Below are positions 6,934 through 13,747 of a DNA stretch of 17,762 nucleotides, in pieces (the stretch's first letter is position 1; each line of letters begins with the position of its first letter). A program made the position numbers and the translations under genes. The notes under the pieces were generated by a model. The model saw only the letters and a program-made list of their open reading frames with translations. It searched no databases and was not told the DNA's origin. Source of the stretch: JAUVZF01 sp964449275 (GTDB taxonomy: Bacteria > Planctomycetota > Phycisphaerae > FEN-1346); the NCBI GenBank assembly GCA_964449275.1, contig CAYVAM010000079.1, forward strand, positions 1 through 17,762. The letters run 5' to 3'.

Positions 6934-8103
6934 GTGGCCGACGCGGCGATATTCCTGGACCGTGACGGAACGCTCATCGAGGAGGTTGGATACGCCTCCC
7001 GGCCGGAGCAGATCCGCATCCTCGCCGGGGTCGGCCGTGCGCTGGCCGACCTCGCAGAGGCCGGGTACAAACTGATCGTCGTCACGAACCAGTCGGGCAT
7101 GGCGCGCGGGATTTCGACCGAAGAGGATCTCGAACGGTTTCATCAGGCCCTCGACGAGCAACTCGACATGCTCGGCGTCCGGCTGGACGCCTACTACGTC
7201 TGCCCGCACCACCCCGACCTTGAGGATTCCCCGCGGCCCGACCTGGTCGTCGAGTGCGACTGCCGAAAGCCGAAGCCGGGGCTCATCCTTCGAGCGGCAG
7301 AAGATTTCCGGATCGACCTTTCGGCTTCGTGGACGGTGGGCGATACGTGGCGAGACATTGCGGCCGGCCAGGCCGCCGGCGTGAAAACGATCAAACTGCC
7401 GGCCGACCCGGACCACGCCTTCGCCCGTCCGCCGGACGTGGACCCGCCCACAACCGAGGCCGACAGCCTGGCCGAGGCCGCCCGCATCATTCTCCGCATC
7501 ACGGACGCCGAGGCCGAAGAAACCGAGGAGCCGGCGCAGGTCGAAGACGCGGGACCCTCGCAGGAGCAAATCGAGGCGGTCCCGGAAACAGAAGTGTCGC
7601 AAGACGTCCAGGCCGCGGGCGTCCTTGAAGAGTCGCCGGCCGAGGAATCGTCCGACGAACCAGAACCCGAAACACCAGAGCAGGAGTCCTTCATGGTTCC
7701 AAAGGGTGATTCCCGCTCGGCTACGATGGCGGGGCAGTGCGCCCGCTGCGGACAGGATGTCTCGGAGAGCGACCTTGCCGATGGAAAGGCCGGCGAGCGC
7801 GACGGATTCCTCCTGTGTGCGGAGTGTCTTGCCCGGCATCCTCGCGAGTCGGCCGGTGAGTTTCCGAGCGGCGAGAAGGACTTGCTGCGGTCGATGCTTG
7901 TGGAACTACGGCGGCTGAACCGTGCCCGGCACCTATCGGGCCTGACGTGGCTGCGGCTGCTGGCGTACGTCATCCAGGCCGGCGCGCTCTTCTGTGGCCT
8001 GGTTCTGGGACTTGTGAGCGAAGAGAAGGCCCTGTACATCCAACTCGCCGTCTTCCTGCAACTGGTGGTTGTCGCGCTTCTGCTTTTCGAGAGAAGGCCA
8101 TGA
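6934..8103 (+). CDS. gmhB: Heptose 1,7-bisphosphate phosphatase GmhB fused to acidic linker, zinc knuckle and two membrane helices
   Basis: The first 190 residues are a complete GmhB, which removes the 7-phosphate of D-glycero-D-manno-heptose 1,7-bisphosphate. Visible are the HAD motif I DRDGT (Asp9, Asp11), TNQSG at 51-55, the GmhB zinc loop (Cys90, His92/93, Cys108, Cys110), RKPKPG at 111-116 and GDTWRDI at 136-142. Usual GmhB proteins stop here. This one continues with an acidic Glu/Pro-rich linker (about 191-250), a four-cysteine knuckle (C269-x2-C272 and C295-x2-C298), a basic amphipathic stretch near 315-335 and two hydrophobic helices (about 340-361 and 366-385), 389 residues in all. 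The tail would tether the enzyme to the inner membrane. Start is GTG 6934; the stop overlaps the next start (ATGA). An internal start at 7693 may also be used. Confidence 0.9.
   Translation: MADAAIFLDRDGTLIEEVGYASRPEQIRILAGVGRALADLAEAGYKLIVVTNQSGMARGISTEEDLERFHQALDEQLDMLGVRLDAYYVCPHHPDLEDSPRPDLVVECDCRKPKPGLILRAAEDFRIDLSASWTVGDTWRDIAAGQAAGVKTIKLPADPDHAFARPPDVDPPTTEADSLAEAARIILRITDAEAEETEEPAQVEDAGPSQEQIEAVPETEVSQDVQAAGVLEESPAEESSDEPEPETPEQESFMVPKGDSRSATMAGQCARCGQDVSESDLADGKAGERDGFLLCAECLARHPRESAGEFPSGEKDLLRSMLVELRRLNRARHLSGLTWLRLLAYVIQAGALFCGLVLGLVSEEKALYIQLAVFLQLVVVALLLFERRP
7682..7695 (+). promoter_or_regulatory. Internal Shine-Dalgarno and ATG inside gmhB
   Basis: AGGAG at 7682-7686 is followed, after six bases, by an in-frame ATG at 7693 (Met254 of the long protein). 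A second in-frame ATG is at 7726. Initiation here would give a separate 136-residue protein with the zinc knuckle and both membrane helices, ending at 8103. The site falls exactly at the end of the acidic linker. Whether it is used is inference. Confidence 0.4.
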
Positions 8104-9131
8104 CGCTGGCCGTGGCATTGCCGAATTGGGTAGGCGATGCCGTCATGGCGACGCCGACCTTGCGTGCCCTTCGCGCACGTTTTCCCGACGAACGTATCGT
8201 GGCCGTCGCACGCCCGTACGTCCGTCCGGTCCTGGAGCCGAACCCCTGGACGGACGCATTCATCGAGGCCCGCAAGTCGGCCGGCGGGTTCGGTGCGGCC
8301 GTGCGGGCGCTGCGTCGCGAATCCATCGAGACGGGCGTCCTTTTGCCGAACAGTTTCCGCAGCGCGCTAGTGTTTCGGCTCGGCGGCGTGCGCCGGCGGA
8401 TCGGCTACGCCCGGGGCGGCCGCGGTTTTCTGTTGACGGACTCTTTCAAGCCCCAACGCGACGGCGGTCGATTCGTCCCGACGCCACAGATCACGTATTA
8501 CCTGGCGCTGGCCGAACATCTCGGCGCGCCGGCGAACGACCGCCGGATGCAACTCGCGACGACCCAGGAGGACGAGGCTGCCGCAACAGCAGCATACCAG
8601 ACGGCCGAACTTGAACCGCACGCCACCCTTCTGCTCTGTCCCGGTTACGCCTTCGGGCCGTCGAAGGGATGGCCGGCGCCGCACTGGGGCGAACTGGTTC
8701 GCGGCGCCGGCGAGCGGTTCGGCCTGCGGTCGGCCGTCCTGTGCAGCCCAAAGGAGGAGCGGCTGGCAGCCGCCATCTCGGACGCCGCAGGCGGCTGCGC
8801 AACGTTCTGCGACAAAGGCATCACCCTGGCGTCGGCCCGCGCGGTTGTCCGGCGCGGGCGCGCCATGGTCACGATCGACAGCGGCCTGAGGCATTACGCA
8901 GCCGCCTTCGGACGGCCCGTCGTGGCGCTCTTCGGGCCGACGCACATCGAGTGGACCGAGACATGGTACGCCAAGGAAGTCCGCCTCCAGGCTGCGGTTC
9001 CGTGCGGCCCGTGTCAGGAGCCTGTGTGCCCGACCGGGACGGCCCAGTGCATGTGGAAGATCAGACCGGACGAGGTGCTCGACGCCCTGGCCGAAGCCTT
9101 GGCGCGTGACAGCGGCGAAGCGGCCCGTTAG
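8100..9131 (+). CDS. ADP-heptose:LPS heptosyltransferase (WaaF/GT9 type)
   Basis: This glycosyltransferase family 9 protein would move heptose from ADP-heptose to the inner core of LPS on the cytoplasmic face of the inner membrane. The ATG at 8100 overlaps the gmhB stop (ATGA), giving 343 residues, a normal length. PNWVGDAVMATPTLRALR at 8-25 contains the expected catalytic Asp13. PGYAFGPSKGWP at 181-192 holds the Lys that binds ADP phosphates, and TIDSGLRHYAAAFGRP with LFGPTH at 258-282 forms the nucleotide/heptose site. A cysteine-rich tail segment (CGPCQEPVC and a later Cys307) is typical of WaaF relatives. It could be heptosyltransferase II or a first heptosyltransferase; acceptor specificity cannot be read. 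It stands right behind the ADP-heptose synthesis genes. Confidence 0.85.
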   Translation: MTLAVALPNWVGDAVMATPTLRALRARFPDERIVAVARPYVRPVLEPNPWTDAFIEARKSAGGFGAAVRALRRESIETGVLLPNSFRSALVFRLGGVRRRIGYARGGRGFLLTDSFKPQRDGGRFVPTPQITYYLALAEHLGAPANDRRMQLATTQEDEAAATAAYQTAELEPHATLLLCPGYAFGPSKGWPAPHWGELVRGAGERFGLRSAVLCSPKEERLAAAISDAAGGCATFCDKGITLASARAVVRRGRAMVTIDSGLRHYAAAFGRPVVALFGPTHIEWTETWYAKEVRLQAAVPCGPCQEPVCPTGTAQCMWKIRPDEVLDALAEALARDSGEAAR

Positions 9132-9155
9132 CCGCCGGGCTTGCCCGGCGCGTTA
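9127..9155. repeat. Short hairpin repeat, copy 1
   Basis: The sequence has a perfect 8-base stem (CGCCGGGC at 9133-9140, loop TT, GCCCGGCG at 9143-9150). Its flanks GTTAG and GTTA match a second copy at 13604-13632 almost exactly (about 25 of 29 positions). It contains the stop codon of the heptosyltransferase gene and lies within the 46-base gap before the GT2 gene. There is no T-run, so it is not a typical intrinsic terminator. Confidence 0.55.
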
Positions 9156-9177
9156 TCGTCTGGAGTTTCGGCAAGCC

Positions 9178-10035
9178 ATGCTCGACCGTCAACAACTCGA
9201 AGCCATCCGCGACGGGCGCGAAACGCCCGACGACCTGGCGTCGATTGTCATTCCGCATTACCAGACGGCGGACCTCGCAACCTTGTGCCTGCGGGCGATC
9301 CGCCGCCTGACGCACCACCCGTACGAGACGATCGTCGTGGACAACCACAGCCGGGACGGCGCGCTCGAGGCCCTGCGCCGGGTCACATGGATCCGACTGA
9401 TTGCACGAGGGCCGGAGGCTGAGTCCGAGGCCGTTTACGCTCACGCCGGCGCCATGGACATCGGCACAGCCCACGCGCGGGGACGCTGGCTTGTCAGTTT
9501 CCATACCGATACAATCGTGCGGCAGGAAGGTTGGCTTGGGAAGATGGTCGCGCGGCTCAAGGCCAATCCGAAAGCGGCTGCGCTCGGATCCGACAAACTT
9601 GAGACCGACCCGGGCTGGTACCGTGCGATGAAACGTCTCTGGGACACGCACCGGATGAAGTCGGCCGCGCGGCGTGCGGTCGGCTTGCCGCCCGATCCCA
9701 GACACGAGCCCAAGGCCTGGTACCCGCGGTCGTTCTGCGCGGTGTACCGGCTGGACCTGATCCGCGAACGCGGTCTGAACTGGCAGCCGGCGCCGGGCCA
9801 CCCGACCGGCGAACTTCTGTATCGCGGCCTGGTCGAAGCGGGATATGAGGGCATCCGGTTGACCGCCGACGAGATGCACGCGTACGTGGAGCACGTGTCC
9901 CACGCCACGGCGCTGCTCGGCCGCGGAGGTATCGGCCACTGGCGCGGAAACCAGAAAGTCCGCCGGGCACTGCGTCGCATCATGGGCACGAACCTGGCGC
10001 GGGAATTGATGAGCGATGACTCGCTCGACCGGTAG
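9178..10035 (+). CDS. GT2-family glycosyltransferase
   Basis: A 285-residue family 2-like glycosyltransferase (GT-A fold), probably adding a core or O-chain sugar on the inner face of the inner membrane. ASIVIPHYQTADLATLCLRA at 21-40 is the nucleotide-binding N-terminus, VVDNHSRDGA follows at 53-62, and AHARGRWLVSFHTDT ends at residue 112. The usual metal-binding DxD is HTDT (109-112), a His substitution with one Asp kept. The C-terminal half is polar and basic with no membrane helix. I chose ATG 9178 since the domain begins about 20 residues later; an upstream GTG at 9106 would overlap the previous gene by 26 bases. GGAG lies 12 bases upstream, so initiation may be weak or coupled. The sugar donor is unknown. 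Confidence 0.75.
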   Translation: MLDRQQLEAIRDGRETPDDLASIVIPHYQTADLATLCLRAIRRLTHHPYETIVVDNHSRDGALEALRRVTWIRLIARGPEAESEAVYAHAGAMDIGTAHARGRWLVSFHTDTIVRQEGWLGKMVARLKANPKAAALGSDKLETDPGWYRAMKRLWDTHRMKSAARRAVGLPPDPRHEPKAWYPRSFCAVYRLDLIRERGLNWQPAPGHPTGELLYRGLVEAGYEGIRLTADEMHAYVEHVSHATALLGRGGIGHWRGNQKVRRALRRIMGTNLARELMSDDSLDR

Positions 10036-10040
10036 GCGAC

Positions 10041-11774
10041 ATGGCCACCCTCGAGATTCATCCCGACTATCGCGCGCTGCTCGAGTCTGCCGGCCTGACC
10101 ACGTTCGATGCGCTCTTCGCGGCGGGCGAGCGCGACCAGGTGGACGGTCACGGCCTGCGTTCGGTGTCACGGCTGGAACTTCGGGATGCCGGCGGCACGC
10201 CCGTCGTCATCTTTCTGAAGCGTCAGTGGGGTTCCGGCGCGCGGAAGTCGTGGCGCGACCTTCTGCGCCTGACGTGGCCGACGACGCCTGCCGAGCGCGA
10301 ATGGAAGAACACGATGAGACTCACCCGTGCCGACATTCCCGTTGCGGCGCCGGTAGGCTGGGGCCGCAGCGATGAAGGCGGCCACCCGCGCGCCCTCATC
10401 GCATTCCGCCAAGTGGCCGGCCCGTCGCTGGCGGAGTGGATTTACGCGTCGGCAGCGGCCCCCCCACCGCCCCGCCTTCGCTGCGCGGTGGCCGAGGCGG
10501 TCGGACGCGCCGTCCGCCGACTCCATAGCGCCGGCTTCTCCTTCCCGGACCTTTACGCCAAACATCTTTATCTGGTGGATCTCGAAAGCGGCGCCCCGCG
10601 AGTGGTGCTGATCGACGTCCAGCGGCTCCGCAGCCTAACGGCCGCACGCAAGGTGAAGGATCTGGCAGCCCTCCAGGTGTCCACTGAAGTCCCCGGTGTC
10701 TTGCGGACCGACCGCATGCGTGTGTGGGCATCCTACCGGGGGCGCCGGCGCCTGGACTCCGCCACGCGTGCGTTGATCGGCAGGATCGAAGAGACGGCCG
10801 CCTTGATGCCCGGCCGCGGGCGGGACCCGAACCTGCTCGATGGCCGCCGGACCGCGCCGCCGGGTGCCGTCCCGCTGGCCGAAGAGAACATCGTTGTGGT
10901 GGACCGTGGGCGGCTGCTTGTCAATGAAGCGTTTCGGCCCATGCTCGAGGCGGCCGGCCTCATGACGCTCGACGCCATCATGGGCCTGGAGGCCGGAGAG
11001 ATGTTTCGCCTTGGGCCCGGCCGGTCCACCGTCCGGCTCGAACTGGCCGACCCGGCGGGCGGCAAGCGCGCGGTGTACCTCAAACGGCACACCAAGGTGC
11101 CCTTCCGGACGAAACTCAGGCGGACGCTCAGCCTGAACCCGCCCATCTCGTTTGCGATGCGCGAGATGCGGGGCATCGTGCGGCTGGCCGACATCGGTAT
11201 CGCTTCGATGCGGCCGGCGGCCGTCGGCGAGCAGATCACCCACGGCGGCCGGCAGGAACGCAGTTGCACCATCACCGAAGAGATAGCCGGCGCCACACAG
11301 GCCGATGACTACGTCGAGACCAACTTCTCGGGCGAACTGTCCGTCGATCAGGTTGCGGCCAAGCGGCGTCTGGTCCTTCAGATGGCGGACCTTGCCCGGC
11401 GGCTGCACAGGGCGCGGCTGTCGCACCGCGACTTCTACCTGTGCCACATCATGGTGCGGCCGGTCGAGGGGGCCGAGCCGGTGCTCCATCTCATTGACCT
11501 CCAGCGTCTCTCGCACCACCGGCGCGGCATCAGCGAGCGCTGGATCGTTAAAGACCTGGGCGCCCTGCTGTTCTCGTCGTGGCCGTCGCCCGCTACGGGC
11601 ATCCGGTCGCCCGTGTTCACGCAGACGGATCGAGTACGGTTCGCCCGCGCCTATTTCGAGGCCGATCGTCTCGCGGAAGCGCACAAGGGTCTGCTCCGGA
11701 AGGTCGCGGCCAAGGCTCGGCGCATCGCGCGGCACGAGGCTCGGCGCCGCACGCGAAGGGGGGCCAGCCCGTGA
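10041..11774 (+). CDS. Tandem WaaP/RfaP-like lipopolysaccharide kinase, two fused kinase domains
   Basis: The 577-residue protein holds two copies of the same small kinase fold, each near the size of a stand-alone LPS core kinase. Copy 1 (about 1-270) has the ATP-binding lysine in VIFLKR (Lys60), catalytic loop SFPDLYAKH (167-175, Asp170), metal site IDVQR (191-195) and KDLAAL. Copy 2 (about 281-565) has VYLKR (Lys348), catalytic loop SHRDFYLCH (461-469, Asp464), IDLQR (485-489) and KDLGALLFS. Each copy even begins similarly (FRPMLEAAGLMTLDA versus YRALLESAGLTTFDA). Members phosphorylate core heptose or Kdo with ATP in the cytoplasm. Copy 1 lacks the His-Arg before the catalytic Asp. It starts five bases after the GT2 stop; its own stop overlaps the next GTG start (GTGA). 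Confidence 0.82.
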   Translation: MATLEIHPDYRALLESAGLTTFDALFAAGERDQVDGHGLRSVSRLELRDAGGTPVVIFLKRQWGSGARKSWRDLLRLTWPTTPAEREWKNTMRLTRADIPVAAPVGWGRSDEGGHPRALIAFRQVAGPSLAEWIYASAAAPPPPRLRCAVAEAVGRAVRRLHSAGFSFPDLYAKHLYLVDLESGAPRVVLIDVQRLRSLTAARKVKDLAALQVSTEVPGVLRTDRMRVWASYRGRRRLDSATRALIGRIEETAALMPGRGRDPNLLDGRRTAPPGAVPLAEENIVVVDRGRLLVNEAFRPMLEAAGLMTLDAIMGLEAGEMFRLGPGRSTVRLELADPAGGKRAVYLKRHTKVPFRTKLRRTLSLNPPISFAMREMRGIVRLADIGIASMRPAAVGEQITHGGRQERSCTITEEIAGATQADDYVETNFSGELSVDQVAAKRRLVLQMADLARRLHRARLSHRDFYLCHIMVRPVEGAEPVLHLIDLQRLSHHRRGISERWIVKDLGALLFSSWPSPATGIRSPVFTQTDRVRFARAYFEADRLAEAHKGLLRKVAAKARRIARHEARRRTRRGASP

Positions 11775-12940
11775 AGATCGGCTTCCAGGTCGAGCATCTC
11801 GAGCCGTCGCGCGGCGGAGCCGAAACATACGTCCACGCTTTCGCCCGGGAACTCCTGGCGGCCGGGCACGAGGTGCACCTGTTCGCGGCCGACTTCGGGG
11901 CTGAACCCGAGGGCGCCGTGGCACACCACGTGCTCCAGCGCGGCCTGACCCGCCCGGAGCGGGACCTGCGTTTCGCCCGCGCCGCTGCCAAGGCCGCACG
12001 CCGGGCAGACCTCGACGTCGTGGTCGCCGTCGGACGAACGTTCGGCGCCAACGTCCTCCAACCGCACGGCGGCACGCTGCCGGGCAGCCGGCGGCAGAAC
12101 CTGCGCCGCATCACCAGCCCCGCCCTTCGCCGATTGAAGATGGCGTTCGACCGGATGAATCCGCGCACCCGGATGCAACGCTGGATCGAGCGGCGTCAGT
12201 ACGAGGCCGACCCGCCGCCCGAGGTCATCGCCATCAGCAAGATGGTCCGCAGCGACATGCGCGAGTTTTACAGCGTTCCTGACGAGCGGCTGCACCTCGT
12301 GTACAACGGTGTGGACATCACGCGATTCAGTCCCGATGCCTGCTCGGTCGTGCGCGACGAGAGCCGAGAGGCATGGGGCCTGGCACCCGATGAGACGTGT
12401 TTTCTGATCGTCGCGCACAACTTCAAACTCAAGGGCATGCGGGAACTGGTCGAGGCGGCGGCGTGCCTCGACAAGAGCAAACCGTGGCGCGTCGTCGTCG
12501 TCGGCAAAGGCAGTCCGCGGCCGTACCTGGAGCGGATTGAGCAAACCGGATGCGGTGGACGGTTCCAGTTTGCCGGCGCCATGGACGACGTGGTTCCGGC
12601 ATACGCGGCGGCCGACGTGTATGTCCAGCCGACGTGGTACGATCCGTGCAGCCTGGTGGTGCTGGAAGCCCTGGCGTGCGGCCGGCCGGTCATCACGACG
12701 CGGCAAAACGGCGCGAGCGAACTCATGGAAGACGGCCGCGACGGTCTCGTCGTGGACACCCCGGCCGACATCGATGCCCTGGCCGAGGCCATGCGGGAAC
12801 TGCTCGACCACGACCTCCGACGCCGCATGGGTCGCGCGGCACGCGAGACCGCCGAGCGGCACTCCATCGAGCGGAACTTCGAGGAGATGATGGCCGTCTT
12901 CGAAACCGCCGCGGCGCGCAAGGAGACCCTCGGCAAATGA
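11771..12940 (+). CDS. GT4-family glycosyltransferase, WaaG-like
   Basis: A 389-residue GT-B glycosyltransferase starting at GTG 11771, which overlaps the kinase stop by four bases; an A/G-rich run lies about eight bases upstream. N-terminal domain: KIGFQVEHLEPSRGGAETY at 2-20 with the acceptor-side glycine loop. C-terminal domain: VYNGVDITRFSP at 178-188, HNFKLKG at 216-222 (donor phosphate Lys), YVQPTWYDPCSLVVLEALAC at 284-303 with the E-x7-E type donor-sugar site, and NGASELMEDGRDGLVV. This pattern resembles WaaG (UDP-glucose:LPS alpha-1,3-glucosyltransferase), which acts peripherally on the inner membrane. Sugar and linkage are not certain. It is followed directly by plsY with an ATGA overlap. 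Confidence 0.82.
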   Translation: MKIGFQVEHLEPSRGGAETYVHAFARELLAAGHEVHLFAADFGAEPEGAVAHHVLQRGLTRPERDLRFARAAAKAARRADLDVVVAVGRTFGANVLQPHGGTLPGSRRQNLRRITSPALRRLKMAFDRMNPRTRMQRWIERRQYEADPPPEVIAISKMVRSDMREFYSVPDERLHLVYNGVDITRFSPDACSVVRDESREAWGLAPDETCFLIVAHNFKLKGMRELVEAAACLDKSKPWRVVVVGKGSPRPYLERIEQTGCGGRFQFAGAMDDVVPAYAAADVYVQPTWYDPCSLVVLEALACGRPVITTRQNGASELMEDGRDGLVVDTPADIDALAEAMRELLDHDLRRRMGRAARETAERHSIERNFEEMMAVFETAAARKETLGK

Positions 12941-13599
12941 TCGACGCGCTAATCATCGCCGGGTTCTTCCTGACCGCCTACCTGGCCGGGTCGATTCCAT
13001 TCGGCTGGCTCATCGGGAAGATGCGCGGCGTCGATATTCGCCGGCACGGGTCCAGTAACATCGGGGCGACCAACTGCGGCCGCGTGTGCGGATGGCCGTG
13101 GGGCGCCCTCGCGTTCGTCCTCGACGTCGCGAAGGGTTTCGGCCCCGTCTTCGCCGCCGTCACGCTGATGCCCGGCCTGGTGCGTGACAGCGAGCCGCAG
13201 ACCGTCTGGCTGCTGAACGTCGGCGTGGCGGTTGGGCCGATTTTGGGACACACCTTCCCCGTGTGGCTGAAGTTCAAGGGCGGCAAGGCCGTGGCGACGA
13301 GCCTGGGCGTGCTGCTCGCGCTGCCGCCGCTCTGGTGGATCGCCCTTGTGGCGCTCGGCGTGTGGGTGGTGGCCGTGGCGGCGTCGGGGTACGTCTCGGT
13401 CGGTTCGACGGCGGCGGCCCTGGCTTTCGGCGCGGTCTATGGGTGCTTCTACCGCACCGAGGCGCTGACGACGTACCTTCCCGTGACGGTCTTCGTCGCG
13501 CTCATCATCGTGCTGGTCATCGTGCGGCACCGGTCGAACTACGGGCGGTTGCTGAAAGGCACCGAGAACCGTGTGTGGGGTAAGAAACCCAGCGGGTGA
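12937..13599 (+). CDS. plsY: Acyl-phosphate:glycerol-3-phosphate acyltransferase PlsY
   Basis: PlsY acylates glycerol 3-phosphate from acyl-phosphate, the first membrane step of phospholipid synthesis. The 220-residue protein has the usual length and about five to seven hydrophobic segments. Conserved loops are present: GSIPFGWLIGK near residues 18-28, RHGSSNIGATN at 36-46, GHTFPVWLKFKGGKAVATSLG near 105-125 (histidine and phosphate-binding glycines), and RHRSNYGRLLKGTENR near the C-terminus. The start ATG 12937 overlaps the previous stop (ATGA) with AAGGAG at 12920-12925. It is the last + strand gene and converges on gatB across a repeat-rich 148-base gap. PlsY needs the acyl-phosphate maker PlsX, which is not in this window. 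Confidence 0.95.
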   Translation: MIDALIIAGFFLTAYLAGSIPFGWLIGKMRGVDIRRHGSSNIGATNCGRVCGWPWGALAFVLDVAKGFGPVFAAVTLMPGLVRDSEPQTVWLLNVGVAVGPILGHTFPVWLKFKGGKAVATSLGVLLALPPLWWIALVALGVWVVAVAASGYVSVGSTAAALAFGAVYGCFYRTEALTTYLPVTVFVALIIVLVIVRHRSNYGRLLKGTENRVWGKKPSG

Positions 13600-13603
13600 C
13601 GGC

Positions 13604-13632
13604 GTTAGCCGCCGCGCTTGCGCGGCGGGGTA
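13604..13632. repeat. Short hairpin repeat, copy 2
   Basis: A perfect 9-base stem (CCGCCGCGC at 13609-13617, loop TT, GCGCGGCGG at 13620-13628) is flanked by GTTAG and GGTA as in copy 1 at 9127-9155. The stem differs from copy 1 by paired changes on both arms (G/C swapped for C/G), so pairing is preserved. It begins five bases after the plsY stop and could slow or end transcription, but no T-run follows. Confidence 0.55.
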
Positions 13633-13662
13633 AGAAGCGGACGGGCAGGGACGCCTGATTCA

Positions 13663-13737
13663 GGGTGCCACTGGCGGCTTGTCCGCCAGTGCTTCTGGCA
13701 TTTCGTTACACACTGGCGGGCAAGCCGCCAGTGGCAC
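13663..13737. repeat. Nested inverted-repeat element (BIME-like), copy A
   Basis: Two 27-base arms (13665-13691 and 13711-13737) are inverted copies of each other with one mismatch, separated by 19 bases. Each arm is itself palindromic: CTGGCGG, a five-base loop, CCGCCAG. The whole can fold as one long hairpin or as two small ones. A related, more diverged copy lies at 17203-17280. It fills the gap between the convergent plsY and gatB genes, where it may also act as a bidirectional transcription barrier. The rest of the 13600-13747 gap holds hairpin copy 2 and nothing else I can name. Confidence 0.75.
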
Positions 13738-13747
13738 ACGGCGCACG

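Noticed and set aside
6217..7839. 540-residue minus-strand frame opposite gmhA and gmhB
   Set aside because: Antisense shadow of two clearly conserved genes; no recognisable domain.
13609..13628. Hairpin after plsY as an intrinsic terminator
   Set aside because: The stem is strong but no T-run follows (GGTAAGAAG), and the same hairpin occurs at 9133-9150 within an operon, so I call it a repeat.
13663..13737. CRISPR repeat-spacer unit
   Set aside because: Only one inverted pair exists here with no regular direct repeats or spacers, and no cas gene is in the window.
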